Shown in pieces: positions 1-9,305 of a stretch of DNA of 64,000 nucleotides. Under the pieces are notes generated by a model. The model was given only the letters and a program-made list of their open reading frames with translations, made no database searches and was not told where the DNA came from. Numbering within the stretch: position 1 is the stretch's first letter; each line of letters starts with the position of its first letter. Source of the stretch: Actinoallomurus liliacearum (GTDB taxonomy: Bacteria > Actinomycetota > Actinomycetes > Streptosporangiales > Streptosporangiaceae); the NCBI RefSeq assembly GCF_039542035.1, contig NZ_BAABHJ010000003.1:62001-126000 (forward strand), given 5' to 3'. The position numbers were made by a program, and so were the translations under genes.

Positions 1-1
1 C

Positions 2-1687
2 AACGCGAAGTTCGCCGAGGCGCTGAAGACGGTCGGCAAGCAGCTCGACTTCGTGGACCTGTACACGCACCGGCACGAGTTCCGCGACCAGATCGTGGCG
101 CTCATCGGCACCGACCTGAACGGCTACCACCTCGAGGACGCGGCCATCGACCACCTCGAGCAGACGCCGCTGGAGAGCCTCAACCCGACCAACATCCTCG
201 ACGCCCAGGGCATCCGGAAGATCACCGAGCTGACCGCCCTCGAGCACGTGCGCACCAACGAGTACCAGCGCAACGAGGAGAAGGAGATCACCCGCCAGAA
301 CGTCGACGCGCGGGAGGCCATCCTCGAGCTCGAACGCCGCCAGGCCGAGGCGGAGGTCAAGAAGAAGCGGGAGATCGAGACCGTACGGGCGCGGGAGGAG
401 GCCGAGATCGCCAAGGTCCAGGCCGAGGAGCGGCTGACCTCGCAGACGGCGCACATCCGCACCGACGAGCAACTGGGCATCCAGCAGGAGAACCGCAACC
501 GAGAGATCGCCGTCGCGGAGAAGAACAAGGAACGCGTCATCGCCGTCGAGAACGAGCGGATCGAGAAGGACCGCATGCTCGAGGTGATCGCCCGCGAACG
601 GGAGACCGAGCTGACCCGCATCGCCAAGGACAAGGAGGTCGAGGCGGAGAAGCGGGAGATCGCCGAGGTCGTCCGTGAGCGGATCGCGGTGGAGAAGACC
701 GTCGCCGAGCAGGAAGAGATCATCAAGAGGCTGCGGGTCGTCGAGGAGGCCGAGCGCACCCGCCAGGCCCTGGTCATCCAGGCCGAGGCCGAGGCCCAGG
801 AGAACCTGGTCAAGGGCATCAAGGCCGCCGAGGCCGCCGAGGAGTCCGCCAAGTTCAAGGCCCGCGAGGAACTGCTGCTCGCCGAGGCCCGGCAGAAGAC
901 CTCCGAGCTCGACGCCCAGGCCAAGATCCGGCTCGCCGAGGGCATCCAGGCGGAGGCCGCCGCCGAGGGCCTGGCCGAGGTCCAGGTCCGCGAGCGCGAC
1001 GCGGAGGCGATCGAGAAGGTCGGCCGCGCCGAGGCCGCCGTCAACCGGGAGAAGGCCCTGGCCGAGGCGGAGGCGATCGAGAAGGCCGGTCGTGCGGCGG
1101 CCGTCGCGAACCGCGAGAAGGCCCTCGCCGACGCGGACGGGATCCGCGAGAAGCTCAAGGCCGAGGCCGAGGGCCTGACCGACAAGGCCGCCGGCATGGC
1201 CGCGATGGACGACGCCACCCGCGGGCACGAGGAGTACCGCCTGCGGCTGGAGGCCGAGAAGGAGGTCCGGCTCGCCGGCCTCACCGTGCAGCGCGAGGTC
1301 GTCGAGGCCCAGGCGTCCATTCTGGCCGCCGGCCTGGAGAAGGCCGACATCGACATCGTCGGCGGCGACAGCGACTTCTTCGACCGGGTCGTGGGCGCGA
1401 TCAGCGTCGGCAAGGGCGTCGACGGGTTCGTCGAGCACTCCGACGTGGCCCAGCGGCTCGCCGGCCCGTGGCTGAACGGCTCGCGCAGCCTGCCCGAGGA
1501 CCTGGCCCGGATCGTCGGCTCGATCAAGACCGACGACGTCAAGAACCTCACCCTGTCCGCGCTGCTCCTGCAGCGGATCAAGGCCGGGGGCGCCGACGGC
1601 GACAAGGCGCGTGAGCTGCTCGACCAGGCCGAGCGCCTCGGTGTCGCGGACGCGGCGATCTCCAACATGGCAGTGGTCGAGAGCTGA
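2..1687 (+). CDS. Flotillin/YqiK-type SPFH protein, 5' end outside window
   Basis: The reading frame is open from base 2, so the true start and most of the SPFH (band 7) domain lie upstream of the window. What is visible is the tail of the SPFH domain (FAEALKTVGKQLDFVDLYTH), then a long charged Glu/Lys/Arg/Ala-rich coiled coil from about residue 75 to 440 containing near-repeats such as AEAIEKVGRAEAAVNREKAL and AEAIEKAGRAAAVANREKAL, then a globular tail. This is the layout of flotillins of the YqiK group, membrane-associated scaffold proteins that oligomerise through the coiled coil. The stop is 31 bases before the start of the giant ATPase gene, so the two are probably one operon and may act together at the membrane; that partnership is inferred from context. 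The family assignment is firm, the cellular role is not known. Confidence 0.88.
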   Translation, partial: NAKFAEALKTVGKQLDFVDLYTHRHEFRDQIVALIGTDLNGYHLEDAAIDHLEQTPLESLNPTNILDAQGIRKITELTALEHVRTNEYQRNEEKEITRQNVDAREAILELERRQAEAEVKKKREIETVRAREEAEIAKVQAEERLTSQTAHIRTDEQLGIQQENRNREIAVAEKNKERVIAVENERIEKDRMLEVIARERETELTRIAKDKEVEAEKREIAEVVRERIAVEKTVAEQEEIIKRLRVVEEAERTRQALVIQAEAEAQENLVKGIKAAEAAEESAKFKAREELLLAEARQKTSELDAQAKIRLAEGIQAEAAAEGLAEVQVRERDAEAIEKVGRAEAAVNREKALAEAEAIEKAGRAAAVANREKALADADGIREKLKAEAEGLTDKAAGMAAMDDATRGHEEYRLRLEAEKEVRLAGLTVQREVVEAQASILAAGLEKADIDIVGGDSDFFDRVVGAISVGKGVDGFVEHSDVAQRLAGPWLNGSRSLPEDLARIVGSIKTDDVKNLTLSALLLQRIKAGGADGDKARELLDQAERLGVADAAISNMAVVES

Positions 1688-1718
1688 GCCGGATCACCAC
1701 GAGGACCAGAGGAATCGC

Positions 1719-4700
1719 GTGACCGAGGGCGGGGAGACGCCTGGCGGGCCGAGCCTGGACGCGGGCACCTACGAGGTGCTCCGCGCCCGGCTCGGCGAGC
1801 AGGCCAAGGAGCTGGTCCGGCGGGCCGAGGCGCTGAACGCCCGGCGGCTGGAGGTGTTCGGCGGCACGGAGCTGCGGCTGGTCGGCACCGAGCGGATCCG
1901 CACGGAGCACAACTGCGTGCCGCGCGACATCGTCGCGGTCGGCGGGCTGATGCTGTTCGGCTTCAACGTGTTCATCGGGTTGCGGCCGGAGACGACCGTC
2001 GGCGACGTGTTCGCCCTCTACCGGTTCGTCCGGGACGGGGACGAGTTCCGGTTCGAGGCCACCGACGGCGCCGAGGGCGCGCCGGGACTGCTGCGCGACC
2101 CGCGCTTCGAGCGCGACTTCGCGGAGCTGTACCGCTACTACCGCGACACGCGGCTGCTGCAGCTCCGGCGGGTCGACGCGAAGCTGCTGGCGGTCTTCCA
2201 GACGGGGCTGACCGTCGAGCACGACAACCGGGTGCTGCGCTGGACGGTCGGCACCGACGGAACAGCCACGTACCAGGACAACCTGGGCGAGCCGGACCAC
2301 GTCTTCCCGCCCCCGTACGACTTCGAGTGGGTCGAGACCACCCGCGACGACCACGTCCTCGGCCGCCACCCGCACATCTCCATCGAGGACGAGGTCTTCG
2401 TCGAGACGGTCGGCGGCGACCTCACCGTCAAGGTCGAGAACAACACCGAGACCGGCGAGGGCATCTACCGCGAGCCGGTCGCCGAGCCGCTGCAGAGCCT
2501 GGCCGACGCGGAGGTCCAGTACGCCCGGGTCGGCGCGCTGATCCTCCTGCGGATCCGGCCGTACAAAGAGGAGGACTGGCGCTACCTCGTCTTCAACACC
2601 CACGCGAAGACGGTCGCGCGTCTCGACGGCATCGGGCAGGCCTGCCGGCGGCTGCCCGAGGAGCACGGCGTCATCTTTCCCGGCGGCTACTACCTGGTGA
2701 CCGGGGCGGCGAAGACGTTCGACACGGACGTCGACCGGCTGGAGTACGAGCGGATGATCCGCTCCACCAACGGCGAGGACGTCCTGTACGTCTTCCACGC
2801 CCGCGAGGCCGGCCGGTACCTCCTGCTGCCGTACAACGTGATCCGCAAGGAGGTCGCCACCCCGATCTCCTGCCACGGCTACTCGCTGTTCGACGACGGC
2901 ACGCTCGTCGTCTTCCGCGCCGACACCGACGAGCCGACCCGCGTGCACGCGATGCAGGTGTGGCAGACGCCGTACCTGTCGGACGCGTACGCCGCGGCGC
3001 AGCCCGCCGGCACCGGGCCGCTGGAGCGGGTCGGCAACGCCGACCTGGTCCGGGGCATCTCCGACTGCCTGTCGGTGGCCCGCATGGTCGAGGAGACGAC
3101 CCCGTCGGCCGGAGTGTTCGAGGCGCTGATCGCCGGGTGCGAGCGCGCCTTCGACAAGTACCACTGGCTCCCCGACCCGGAGCTCGGCGACCTGCGCGTT
3201 CCGCTCGCCGACGTACGGGCGACGGCGGGGCAGGTCCTGGAGGAGTTCGAGACGGTCCAGCGGCTCACCGCCCAGGCCGCCGCCGCGCTCGCCGAGACCG
3301 ATGAGAAGATCACCACGCTGATCCGGCTCACCCGGGGGGACTCCCCGGACAGCGCGGACGGCTGGGTCACCCGGCTGACGGAGCTGCGCCGCGCCCAGGG
3401 CCGCCTCGTCACGCTCCGCGACATGCGGTACGCCGACCTCGCCCGGATCGACGACCTGGCCGACCGGCTGAGCGACGAGCTGGCCTCGACCGGCCGGCGC
3501 GCCGTCGAGTTCCTGCGCGAGTCCCAGGCGTTCACCGCCTACCACGAGGAGATCGACCGGCTGCTCGCCGCCACCGAGGGGATCGGCGCCACCGCCGAGG
3601 CCGTCCCGCTCCGTGAGCGGCTCGCCGAGGTCTACGAGGGCCTGGAGGTCGTCACCGACGTCGTCGGGACCCTCGACATCGGCGACGCGACCGTGCGCAC
3701 CTCGATCCTGGAGCGGGTCGGCGAGGTGCTGGCCGGGATCAACCGGGCGCAGGCGACCCTCGACGCCCGCCGCCGGGAGCTCCTCGACGCCGAGGGCCGG
3801 GCGGCGTTCGCCGCCGAGTTCGCGCTGCTCGGCCAGGCCGTCACCGGCGCACTGGCGATGGCCGACACGCCCGACGCCTGCGACGACCAGCTCGGCCGCG
3901 TCATGCTCCAGCTGGAGAACCTGGAGTCGCGGTTCGCCGAGTTCGACGACTTCGTCACCGAGCTGGGCGCCAAGCGCGAAGAGGTCTACGAGGCGTTCTC
4001 CGCGCGCAAGCAGACCCTGCTGGACGAGCGCGCCCGCCGCGCCGACCGCCTCGCCGAGTCCGCGACCCGGATCCTCACCGGCGTACGCCGCCGGGCCGCC
4101 GCTCTCGGCTCGCTCGACGAGATCAACGCCTACTTCGCCGCCGACCCGATGGTGGAGAAGGTCCGCGCCGTCGTCGAGCAGCTGCGCGCCGCCGGGGACG
4201 CCGTACGCGCCGAGGAGCTCGACGGCTCGCTCAAGACCGCCCGTCAGGAGGCGGGCCGGGCGCTGCGCGACCGCGCGGACCTGTACGAGGACGGCGGCGA
4301 GAGCATCCGGCTCGGCACGCACCGGTTCGCGGTCAACACCCAGCCGGTCGACCTGACCCTCGTTCCGCATGAGGGCGGCATGGCGTACGCCGTGACCGCG
4401 ACCGACTACCGGTCGCCGGTCCGCGACCCGGCGTTCGCGGCGACCCGGCCGTACTGGGAGCAGACCCTCGTCTCCGAGACCCCCGAGATCTACCGCGGGG
4501 AGTACCTGGCGGCGGAGGTGCTGGCGGAGACGCCCATGGACGTGCTGCGCCGCGCGGCCGAGGACGGCGGGCTGCCCGCGCTGGTCCGCACCGCCGCCGA
4601 TGCCCGCTACGACGAGGGCTACGAGCGCGGCGTGCACGACCACGACGCCGCGCTCATCCTGGCGGCCCTGCTGCGGCTGCACGCGGACGCCGGGCTGCTG

Positions 4701-6659
4701 CGCTACCCGCCGGCCGCCCGCGCCGCCGCCCAGCTCTTCTGGGCGCACGGCGCCGAGGAGGCGGCGCGCCGGTCGTGGCGGACCCGCGCCGCGTCGCTCG
4801 CCCGCGCCCGCGCGGCGTTCGGCGAGTCGCCGGCGGCCGGGGCGCTGCGCGCCGAGCTGACCGCCGCCGCCCTCGCCTTCCTCACCGGGAACGGCCTGCA
4901 CGGACCCGGCGCGGCCGTCCGGATCCTCCCGCCCGAGGACACGGGCGAGCTGGTCGGGGAGTACCTCTTCGAGGAGCTCGCCGCCGAGCCGGCGGGCTTC
5001 GTCACCGGGGCCGGGGCCCGCTCGCTGCTCGGCGGGTTCCGTACCGCGCTCGGCGGTTCTCCGGGGTACCGCGACGACCTGGCCGCCCTGGAGGAGGGCG
5101 GACTGGCCGCCCGGCACCAGCTCATCGAGGCGTGGCTCGGCTCGTACCTCGCCACCACCGGCGGCCCGGCCGACGACCTCGCCGAGGCGGTCGCGATCGA
5201 GCTGTGCGGCCCGCTCGACCGTTACGACACGTCCGCGCCGCTGACCGCGACCGTCGAGGGACTGCTCGGCGCGCATCCCCGGATCGGCGGCCGACGTCTG
5301 GAGCTGCGTCTGGACGAGAGCGTCGCCCGGACCCGCCGGTTCCGCGCCGAACGCGTGCCCGCCTATCGCGCGTACCAGCGGCTCCGCGGCGAGCTGGTCA
5401 CCGCCGAACGCGAGCGGCTGCGGCTGGAGGAGTACCGGCCGCGCGTGCTCAGCTCCTTCGTGCGCAACCGGCTGCTGGACGAGGTGTACCTGCCGCTCAT
5501 CGGCGACAACCTCGCCAAGCAGCTCGGGGCCGCCGGCGACGCCAAGCGCACCGACCAGATGGGCCTGCTGCTGCTCATCTCCCCGCCCGGCTACGGCAAG
5601 ACGACGCTCATGGAGTACGTCGCGGGCCGGCTCGGCCTGATGTTCGTCAAGGTCAACGGCCCGGCGCTCGGCCCGTCGGTCACCTCGCTCGACCCGGCGG
5701 ACGCCCCGGACGCGACCGCCCGCCAGGAGGTCGAGAAGATCAACTTTGCCCTGGAGCTGGGCAACAACGTGCTGCTGTACCTCGACGACATCCAGCACAC
5801 CTCACCGGAGCTGCTGCAGAAGTTCATCTCGCTGTGCGACGCGCAGCGCCGCATCGAGGGCGTCTGGGACGGCCGCACCCGCACGTACGACCTGCGAGGC
5901 AAGCGCTTCGCGGTCTGCATGGCGGGCAACCCCTACACCGAGTCCGGGCAGCGTTTCCGCATCCCCGACATGCTGGCCAACCGCGCCGACGTGTGGAACC
6001 TCGGCGACGTGCTGTCCGGCAGGGAGGACCTGTTCGCGCTCAGCTACCTGGAGAACTCCCTCACCTCCAACCCCGTGCTCGCGCCGCTGTCCACCCGGGA
6101 CCGGGCCGACGTCGAGCTGTTCGTCCGGCTCGCGCAGGGCGACACGACCGTGTCCCCGGACCGGCTCGCGCACCCGTACTCCGGCCCGGAGGTCGAGCAG
6201 ATCACCGCGGTGCTGCGCCGGCTGCTGCGGGTCCGGGAGGTCATCCTGGCCGCCAACCGCGCCTACATCGCCTCGGCGGCCCAGGCGGACGCCTCCCGGA
6301 CCGAGCCGCCGTTCCAGCTCCAGGGTTCGTACCGGAACATGAACAAGCTCGCCGAGCGGATCGTGCCGGTGATGAACGAGGCCGAGCTCGAGGCGGTCAT
6401 CGACGACCACTACCTCGGCGAGGCCCAGACGCTCGCCTCCGGGGCCGAGGCCAACCTGCTCAAGCTGGCCGAGCTGCGCGGCACGCTCACCGCCGGACGG
6501 TCCGAACGCTGGGCGGCGGTCAAGGCGGCCTACCAGCGCGCCCAGGCGCTCGGCGGCGCCGAGGACGACCCGATGACCCGGGCGGTCGGCGCCCTGGGCC
6601 TGCTCGCCGACCGCGTCGCCGCCGTGGAGTCCGCCATCAAGGAACACGGGAGCCGGTAG
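1719..6659 (+). CDS. Giant AAA ATPase of the 'DNA repair ATPase' / DUF3686 family
   Basis: A 1646-aa protein. GTG at 1719 is chosen because AGAGGAA lies just upstream; the open frame runs back to 1611 but that part overlaps the flotillin gene. The N-terminal ~450 residues match my memory of DUF3686, a beta-rich domain found in front of AAA modules; the middle is helical and charged; the AAA domain is C-terminal with Walker A SPPGYGKTTL (around residue 1290) and Walker B LLYLDDIQ. Family members are labelled 'DNA repair ATPase' in databases, but I know of no direct experimental proof. Pairing with a flotillin suggests a membrane-tethered remodelling ATPase (inference). A frameshifted copy of the last ~190 bases of this gene lies at 23957-24149, on the far side of the accessory island that starts directly after this stop codon. 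Confidence 0.85.
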   Translation: MTEGGETPGGPSLDAGTYEVLRARLGEQAKELVRRAEALNARRLEVFGGTELRLVGTERIRTEHNCVPRDIVAVGGLMLFGFNVFIGLRPETTVGDVFALYRFVRDGDEFRFEATDGAEGAPGLLRDPRFERDFAELYRYYRDTRLLQLRRVDAKLLAVFQTGLTVEHDNRVLRWTVGTDGTATYQDNLGEPDHVFPPPYDFEWVETTRDDHVLGRHPHISIEDEVFVETVGGDLTVKVENNTETGEGIYREPVAEPLQSLADAEVQYARVGALILLRIRPYKEEDWRYLVFNTHAKTVARLDGIGQACRRLPEEHGVIFPGGYYLVTGAAKTFDTDVDRLEYERMIRSTNGEDVLYVFHAREAGRYLLLPYNVIRKEVATPISCHGYSLFDDGTLVVFRADTDEPTRVHAMQVWQTPYLSDAYAAAQPAGTGPLERVGNADLVRGISDCLSVARMVEETTPSAGVFEALIAGCERAFDKYHWLPDPELGDLRVPLADVRATAGQVLEEFETVQRLTAQAAAALAETDEKITTLIRLTRGDSPDSADGWVTRLTELRRAQGRLVTLRDMRYADLARIDDLADRLSDELASTGRRAVEFLRESQAFTAYHEEIDRLLAATEGIGATAEAVPLRERLAEVYEGLEVVTDVVGTLDIGDATVRTSILERVGEVLAGINRAQATLDARRRELLDAEGRAAFAAEFALLGQAVTGALAMADTPDACDDQLGRVMLQLENLESRFAEFDDFVTELGAKREEVYEAFSARKQTLLDERARRADRLAESATRILTGVRRRAAALGSLDEINAYFAADPMVEKVRAVVEQLRAAGDAVRAEELDGSLKTARQEAGRALRDRADLYEDGGESIRLGTHRFAVNTQPVDLTLVPHEGGMAYAVTATDYRSPVRDPAFAATRPYWEQTLVSETPEIYRGEYLAAEVLAETPMDVLRRAAEDGGLPALVRTAADARYDEGYERGVHDHDAALILAALLRLHADAGLLRYPPAARAAAQLFWAHGAEEAARRSWRTRAASLARARAAFGESPAAGALRAELTAAALAFLTGNGLHGPGAAVRILPPEDTGELVGEYLFEELAAEPAGFVTGAGARSLLGGFRTALGGSPGYRDDLAALEEGGLAARHQLIEAWLGSYLATTGGPADDLAEAVAIELCGPLDRYDTSAPLTATVEGLLGAHPRIGGRRLELRLDESVARTRRFRAERVPAYRAYQRLRGELVTAERERLRLEEYRPRVLSSFVRNRLLDEVYLPLIGDNLAKQLGAAGDAKRTDQMGLLLLISPPGYGKTTLMEYVAGRLGLMFVKVNGPALGPSVTSLDPADAPDATARQEVEKINFALELGNNVLLYLDDIQHTSPELLQKFISLCDAQRRIEGVWDGRTRTYDLRGKRFAVCMAGNPYTESGQRFRIPDMLANRADVWNLGDVLSGREDLFALSYLENSLTSNPVLAPLSTRDRADVELFVRLAQGDTTVSPDRLAHPYSGPEVEQITAVLRRLLRVREVILAANRAYIASAAQADASRTEPPFQLQGSYRNMNKLAERIVPVMNEAELEAVIDDHYLGEAQTLASGAEANLLKLAELRGTLTAGRSERWAAVKAAYQRAQALGGAEDDPMTRAVGALGLLADRVAAVESAIKEHGSR

Positions 6660-6775
6660 CGCCGAAGATGCTTGTTTCGCTCGTCCGCCAGATACGTGGA
6701 GGAAACGCCGGAAACCGTCTGACTCCCGTGTAAAGATCGGCATGGGACGGTGGACGATGACGAGACGGGGGTCCA

Positions 6776-8470
6776 GTGGCCAGGAGCTCGCAAGGACGGG
6801 AGCACAGGCCGGTACCAGAGCCGATCACGGGACTGGCGAACCGCGTACGTGAGGGACGGATCCGGCTGCCTAAGTTCCAGCGTGAATTCGTCTGGTCACG
6901 GATACAGGTCCTCGACCTACTGGACTCGATAGCACGGAGCTATCCGATCGGAAGTCTCTTGCTATGGCAGAGTCCGCTCGAACTCGCCAGCGAACGCAAT
7001 ATCGCGGACCTCGAGGTCGAGACCTTCGACCGTGGAGACGACACACTCTACCTACTGGACGGCTGCCAGCGCCTCTCAACGATCTGCGGCGCACTCTTCT
7101 GGGAGCCGAACGACGATCCGCGCAGCTACTGGAACTTGGTGTACGACCTGGCGGAAGAACGCTTCCTTCACCGTGAGGACCTCGATGACCCGCCGCCGCA
7201 TCAGGTGCCCCTTCGTCTGCTCCCGGAACCGTCCGACTTCTTCGAACGGGTCCGCGACCTGCCGAAGGATCAGTACAACAAGGCGAAGGTACTGTTCGAG
7301 CGGTTCACCAAGTACGAGGTGGCCGTCGTCACGCTCGAAGCGATGTCCTTCACCGAGGTCGGGCGCATCTTCGAACGGATCAACACGCGAGGCACGCCGC
7401 TTACCACGGTGGAGTTCGTCCGCGCTGCCACATGGACCAGTGAGTTCGACCTGCTCGACGCGATCGACCGTGTTCGCGGCGCCCTCGCCCGTAAGCACTA
7501 CGGTCAGATCGACCGCACACTGCTGCTCCGGTCGATATCGGCCGCCGCAGGCCTGGGGTTCGCCACCAAGGACATCGAGCGGCTGCCCACTCTCGCGCCT
7601 GAGACGTTGACGACGGCCATCGACCGGACGGAGGACGCCGCGCGGCGTGCGGTCGACTTCCTGACGACGGAGATCGGAACCCCTACGGCCGCGGCTCTGC
7701 CGTACGCCAATCAGCTGGCCGTGGTTATCGAGATCTTCGCGCAACTTCCGAAGCCGGACGCACGCCAGTTCGCCGAAGTCCGCAGATGGTTCTGGAAGGC
7801 CGCGCTGAGCGGCTACTACGAAGGCTGGAACGCCAAGAAGATGGAGGCCGATCTCTCGGCCGTCACCGCGTTCGCCCAGCGCGAGTCCAAGATCATCGAG
7901 GTTGAGACCGTGCCGCTTAGCACCCGGCAGTGGCTGGGGCAGCAGTACCGCCGGGACACCGCGAGGACGAAGGCCTTCGCGCTCATGCTGGCCGCAGCTG
8001 GCCCGCTGGACCTGCGCACGGGCCAGCGGATCGACACCGGACGCGCGCTTGCCTGGACCAATGACCTGCAGTATCACCACTTCTTCCCGAAGGCGTTCCT
8101 CATGCGGGAAGGGCTCAGCTACGAGCGGGCCAACACGCTGGGCAACATCGTCATGATGACGGCGATCAGCAACCAGGCCGTGGCAGACCAAGCGCCGGCC
8201 GTCTATCTCCAGGACGAGATCGACTTCAGCGGTGAGGCGGAGATACGGGCCCGCCTCGATACCCTCCTGGTCCCGCCACGGGCATTCGACGCTGCGATGG
8301 ACGGCGATTACGAGGGCTTCTTGAAGGCACGCCTGGACACTCTCCTGGACTGGGCGAGTGACCTGGTGCATGGTGCCGCGATTGCCGAACCCATCACCGG
8401 GGAGCCCGACCCCGAGGTGACCCGGCACGCGATGAGCGTCGAGGTGGAGGACACCGCCACAGACGACTGA
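6776..8470 (+). CDS. GmrSD-like type IV restriction protein (DUF262 + DUF1524 in one chain)
   Basis: A 564-aa protein starting at GTG 6776 behind a G-rich stretch (ACGGGGGT). The N-terminal half is DUF262 (GmrS-like, NTP-dependent): LPKFQREFVW, GSLLLW and DGCQRLST correspond to the conserved blocks, the last being a variant of the usual DGQQR with Cys for the second residue of that pair. The C-terminal third holds the HNH-like DUF1524 signature LQYHHFFPKAFL followed by ANTLGNIVMM. Proteins with both domains resemble GmrSD, which cleaves DNA with modified (for example glucosylated hydroxymethylcytosine) bases. It stands alone, followed 53 bases later by the RadC-like gene, at the left end of a defence-type island. 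Anti-phage function is inferred from family and context; the target modification is unknown. Confidence 0.82.
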   Translation: MARSSQGREHRPVPEPITGLANRVREGRIRLPKFQREFVWSRIQVLDLLDSIARSYPIGSLLLWQSPLELASERNIADLEVETFDRGDDTLYLLDGCQRLSTICGALFWEPNDDPRSYWNLVYDLAEERFLHREDLDDPPPHQVPLRLLPEPSDFFERVRDLPKDQYNKAKVLFERFTKYEVAVVTLEAMSFTEVGRIFERINTRGTPLTTVEFVRAATWTSEFDLLDAIDRVRGALARKHYGQIDRTLLLRSISAAAGLGFATKDIERLPTLAPETLTTAIDRTEDAARRAVDFLTTEIGTPTAAALPYANQLAVVIEIFAQLPKPDARQFAEVRRWFWKAALSGYYEGWNAKKMEADLSAVTAFAQRESKIIEVETVPLSTRQWLGQQYRRDTARTKAFALMLAAAGPLDLRTGQRIDTGRALAWTNDLQYHHFFPKAFLMREGLSYERANTLGNIVMMTAISNQAVADQAPAVYLQDEIDFSGEAEIRARLDTLLVPPRAFDAAMDGDYEGFLKARLDTLLDWASDLVHGAAIAEPITGEPDPEVTRHAMSVEVEDTATDD

Positions 8471-8523
8471 GGCCGCCGTTCTGTCGGCGCCGTCTGCTCT
8501 CCTATCCGCGGGGAGGTGCGGCG

Positions 8524-9177
8524 GTGCGGGTCAAGGATCTACCTGAGGAGGACAGGCCTCGCGAGCGCCTGTTGCGGCTGGGGCCGGAGGCGCTGTCCGA
8601 TCGTGAACTGCTAGCGCTCGTCCTCGGCGCGGGCCGTCCGGGGTGCGACGCGATCGAACTGGCGGCCCGGCTGATCGACGAGCGTGGCGGCCTGTCGGCG
8701 CTGGCCATAGGCGACGCCCACGCATTGGAACGCCTGCCCGGAATGGGCCCTGCCCGGGCGGTCCGCGTCACCGCCGCCTTCGAGCTGGCGCGGCGTGCGA
8801 TCCGGACGGCACCCCGACGCCGCATCCGCGGCTCGGCCGACCTGGCCGCCGTCGCCGGGCCGTTCTTACAAGGCCTGAGCCACGAACGGGTCATAGTGAT
8901 CGCCTGTGACAGCGCCGGAGGCGTCCTGCGCGTCATCCCGCTGACCGAGGGCGCCGCCGACCGCAGCTTGATTCCGGTACGGGACGTAATGAGCGCCGTG
9001 CTCACGATCGGCGGCACCGGATTCGGTGTCGCGCACAACCACCCCGGCGGACGCGTCGAGCCCAGCCCCTCCGACATCCGGGTTACCGCCCGGCTCCGCG
9101 AGGCGTCCGAGACGGTCGGCCTGCGTTTCCTGGACCACGTCATTGTCACAGCAACGGCCTGGGCCCGGGTGCCGTGA
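8524..9177 (+). CDS. RadC-like JAB/MPN (JAMM) protein
   Basis: A 217-aa protein starting at GTG 8524 with GGGGAGG eight bases upstream. It has the usual UPF0758/RadC layout: an N-terminal helix-hairpin-helix-like part (RPRERLL, LSDRELLALVLGAG, LPGMGPARA) and a C-terminal MPN domain with the metal-binding JAMM residues HNHPGG followed by PSPSD and FLDHVIV. The historical DNA-repair role of RadC has not held up; members are common on mobile and defence islands and have been suspected to be metalloproteases or nucleases. It follows the DUF262 protein in the same direction and could be cotranscribed. Family call is firm, activity unknown. Confidence 0.88.
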   Translation: MRVKDLPEEDRPRERLLRLGPEALSDRELLALVLGAGRPGCDAIELAARLIDERGGLSALAIGDAHALERLPGMGPARAVRVTAAFELARRAIRTAPRRRIRGSADLAAVAGPFLQGLSHERVIVIACDSAGGVLRVIPLTEGAADRSLIPVRDVMSAVLTIGGTGFGVAHNHPGGRVEPSPSDIRVTARLREASETVGLRFLDHVIVTATAWARVP

Positions 9178-9238
9178 GTAGGAGGTCGGTTGTCATCCGA
9201 ATCCGGCGACAAATTGCGTTTACTCGGTTACTCTCTGC

Positions 9239-9275
9239 GATGAAGCGGAGTTCATTGGCCGTTCACCGCTTCATC
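9239..9275. promoter_or_regulatory. Inverted repeat before the XRE/DUF5753 gene
   Basis: Arms GATGAAGCGG (9239-9248) and CCGCTTCATC (9266-9275) are perfectly complementary over 10 bp with a 17-bp spacer. The element ends 30 bases before the GTG start of the regulator at 9306 and 62 bases after the radC-like stop. It lacks a T-tract, so an operator for the adjacent XRE regulator is more likely than a terminator, but either is possible. Confidence 0.45.
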
Positions 9276-9305
9276 CCAACATAGGCCGATGCAGGGAGAC
9301 CGGCA

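Noticed and set aside
780..1150. Internal near-repeats in the flotillin gene as a DNA repeat array.
   Set aside because: They are coiled-coil repeats at protein level (AEAIEK..GRA), not a separate element.
124..1668. Long open frame antisense to the flotillin gene (514 codons).
   Set aside because: Ser/Arg-rich low-complexity translation produced by the GC skew of the opposite coding strand; no family motif or ribosome binding site.
1578..5798. 1406-codon open frame antisense to the giant ATPase.
   Set aside because: Composition is the Arg/Gly/Val-rich shadow pattern; the plus strand has Walker motifs and correct third-position GC.
6660..6775. Left attachment site or integrase target after the ATPase stop.
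   Set aside because: No direct repeat of this spacer is present near 24150, and no integrase gene was found.
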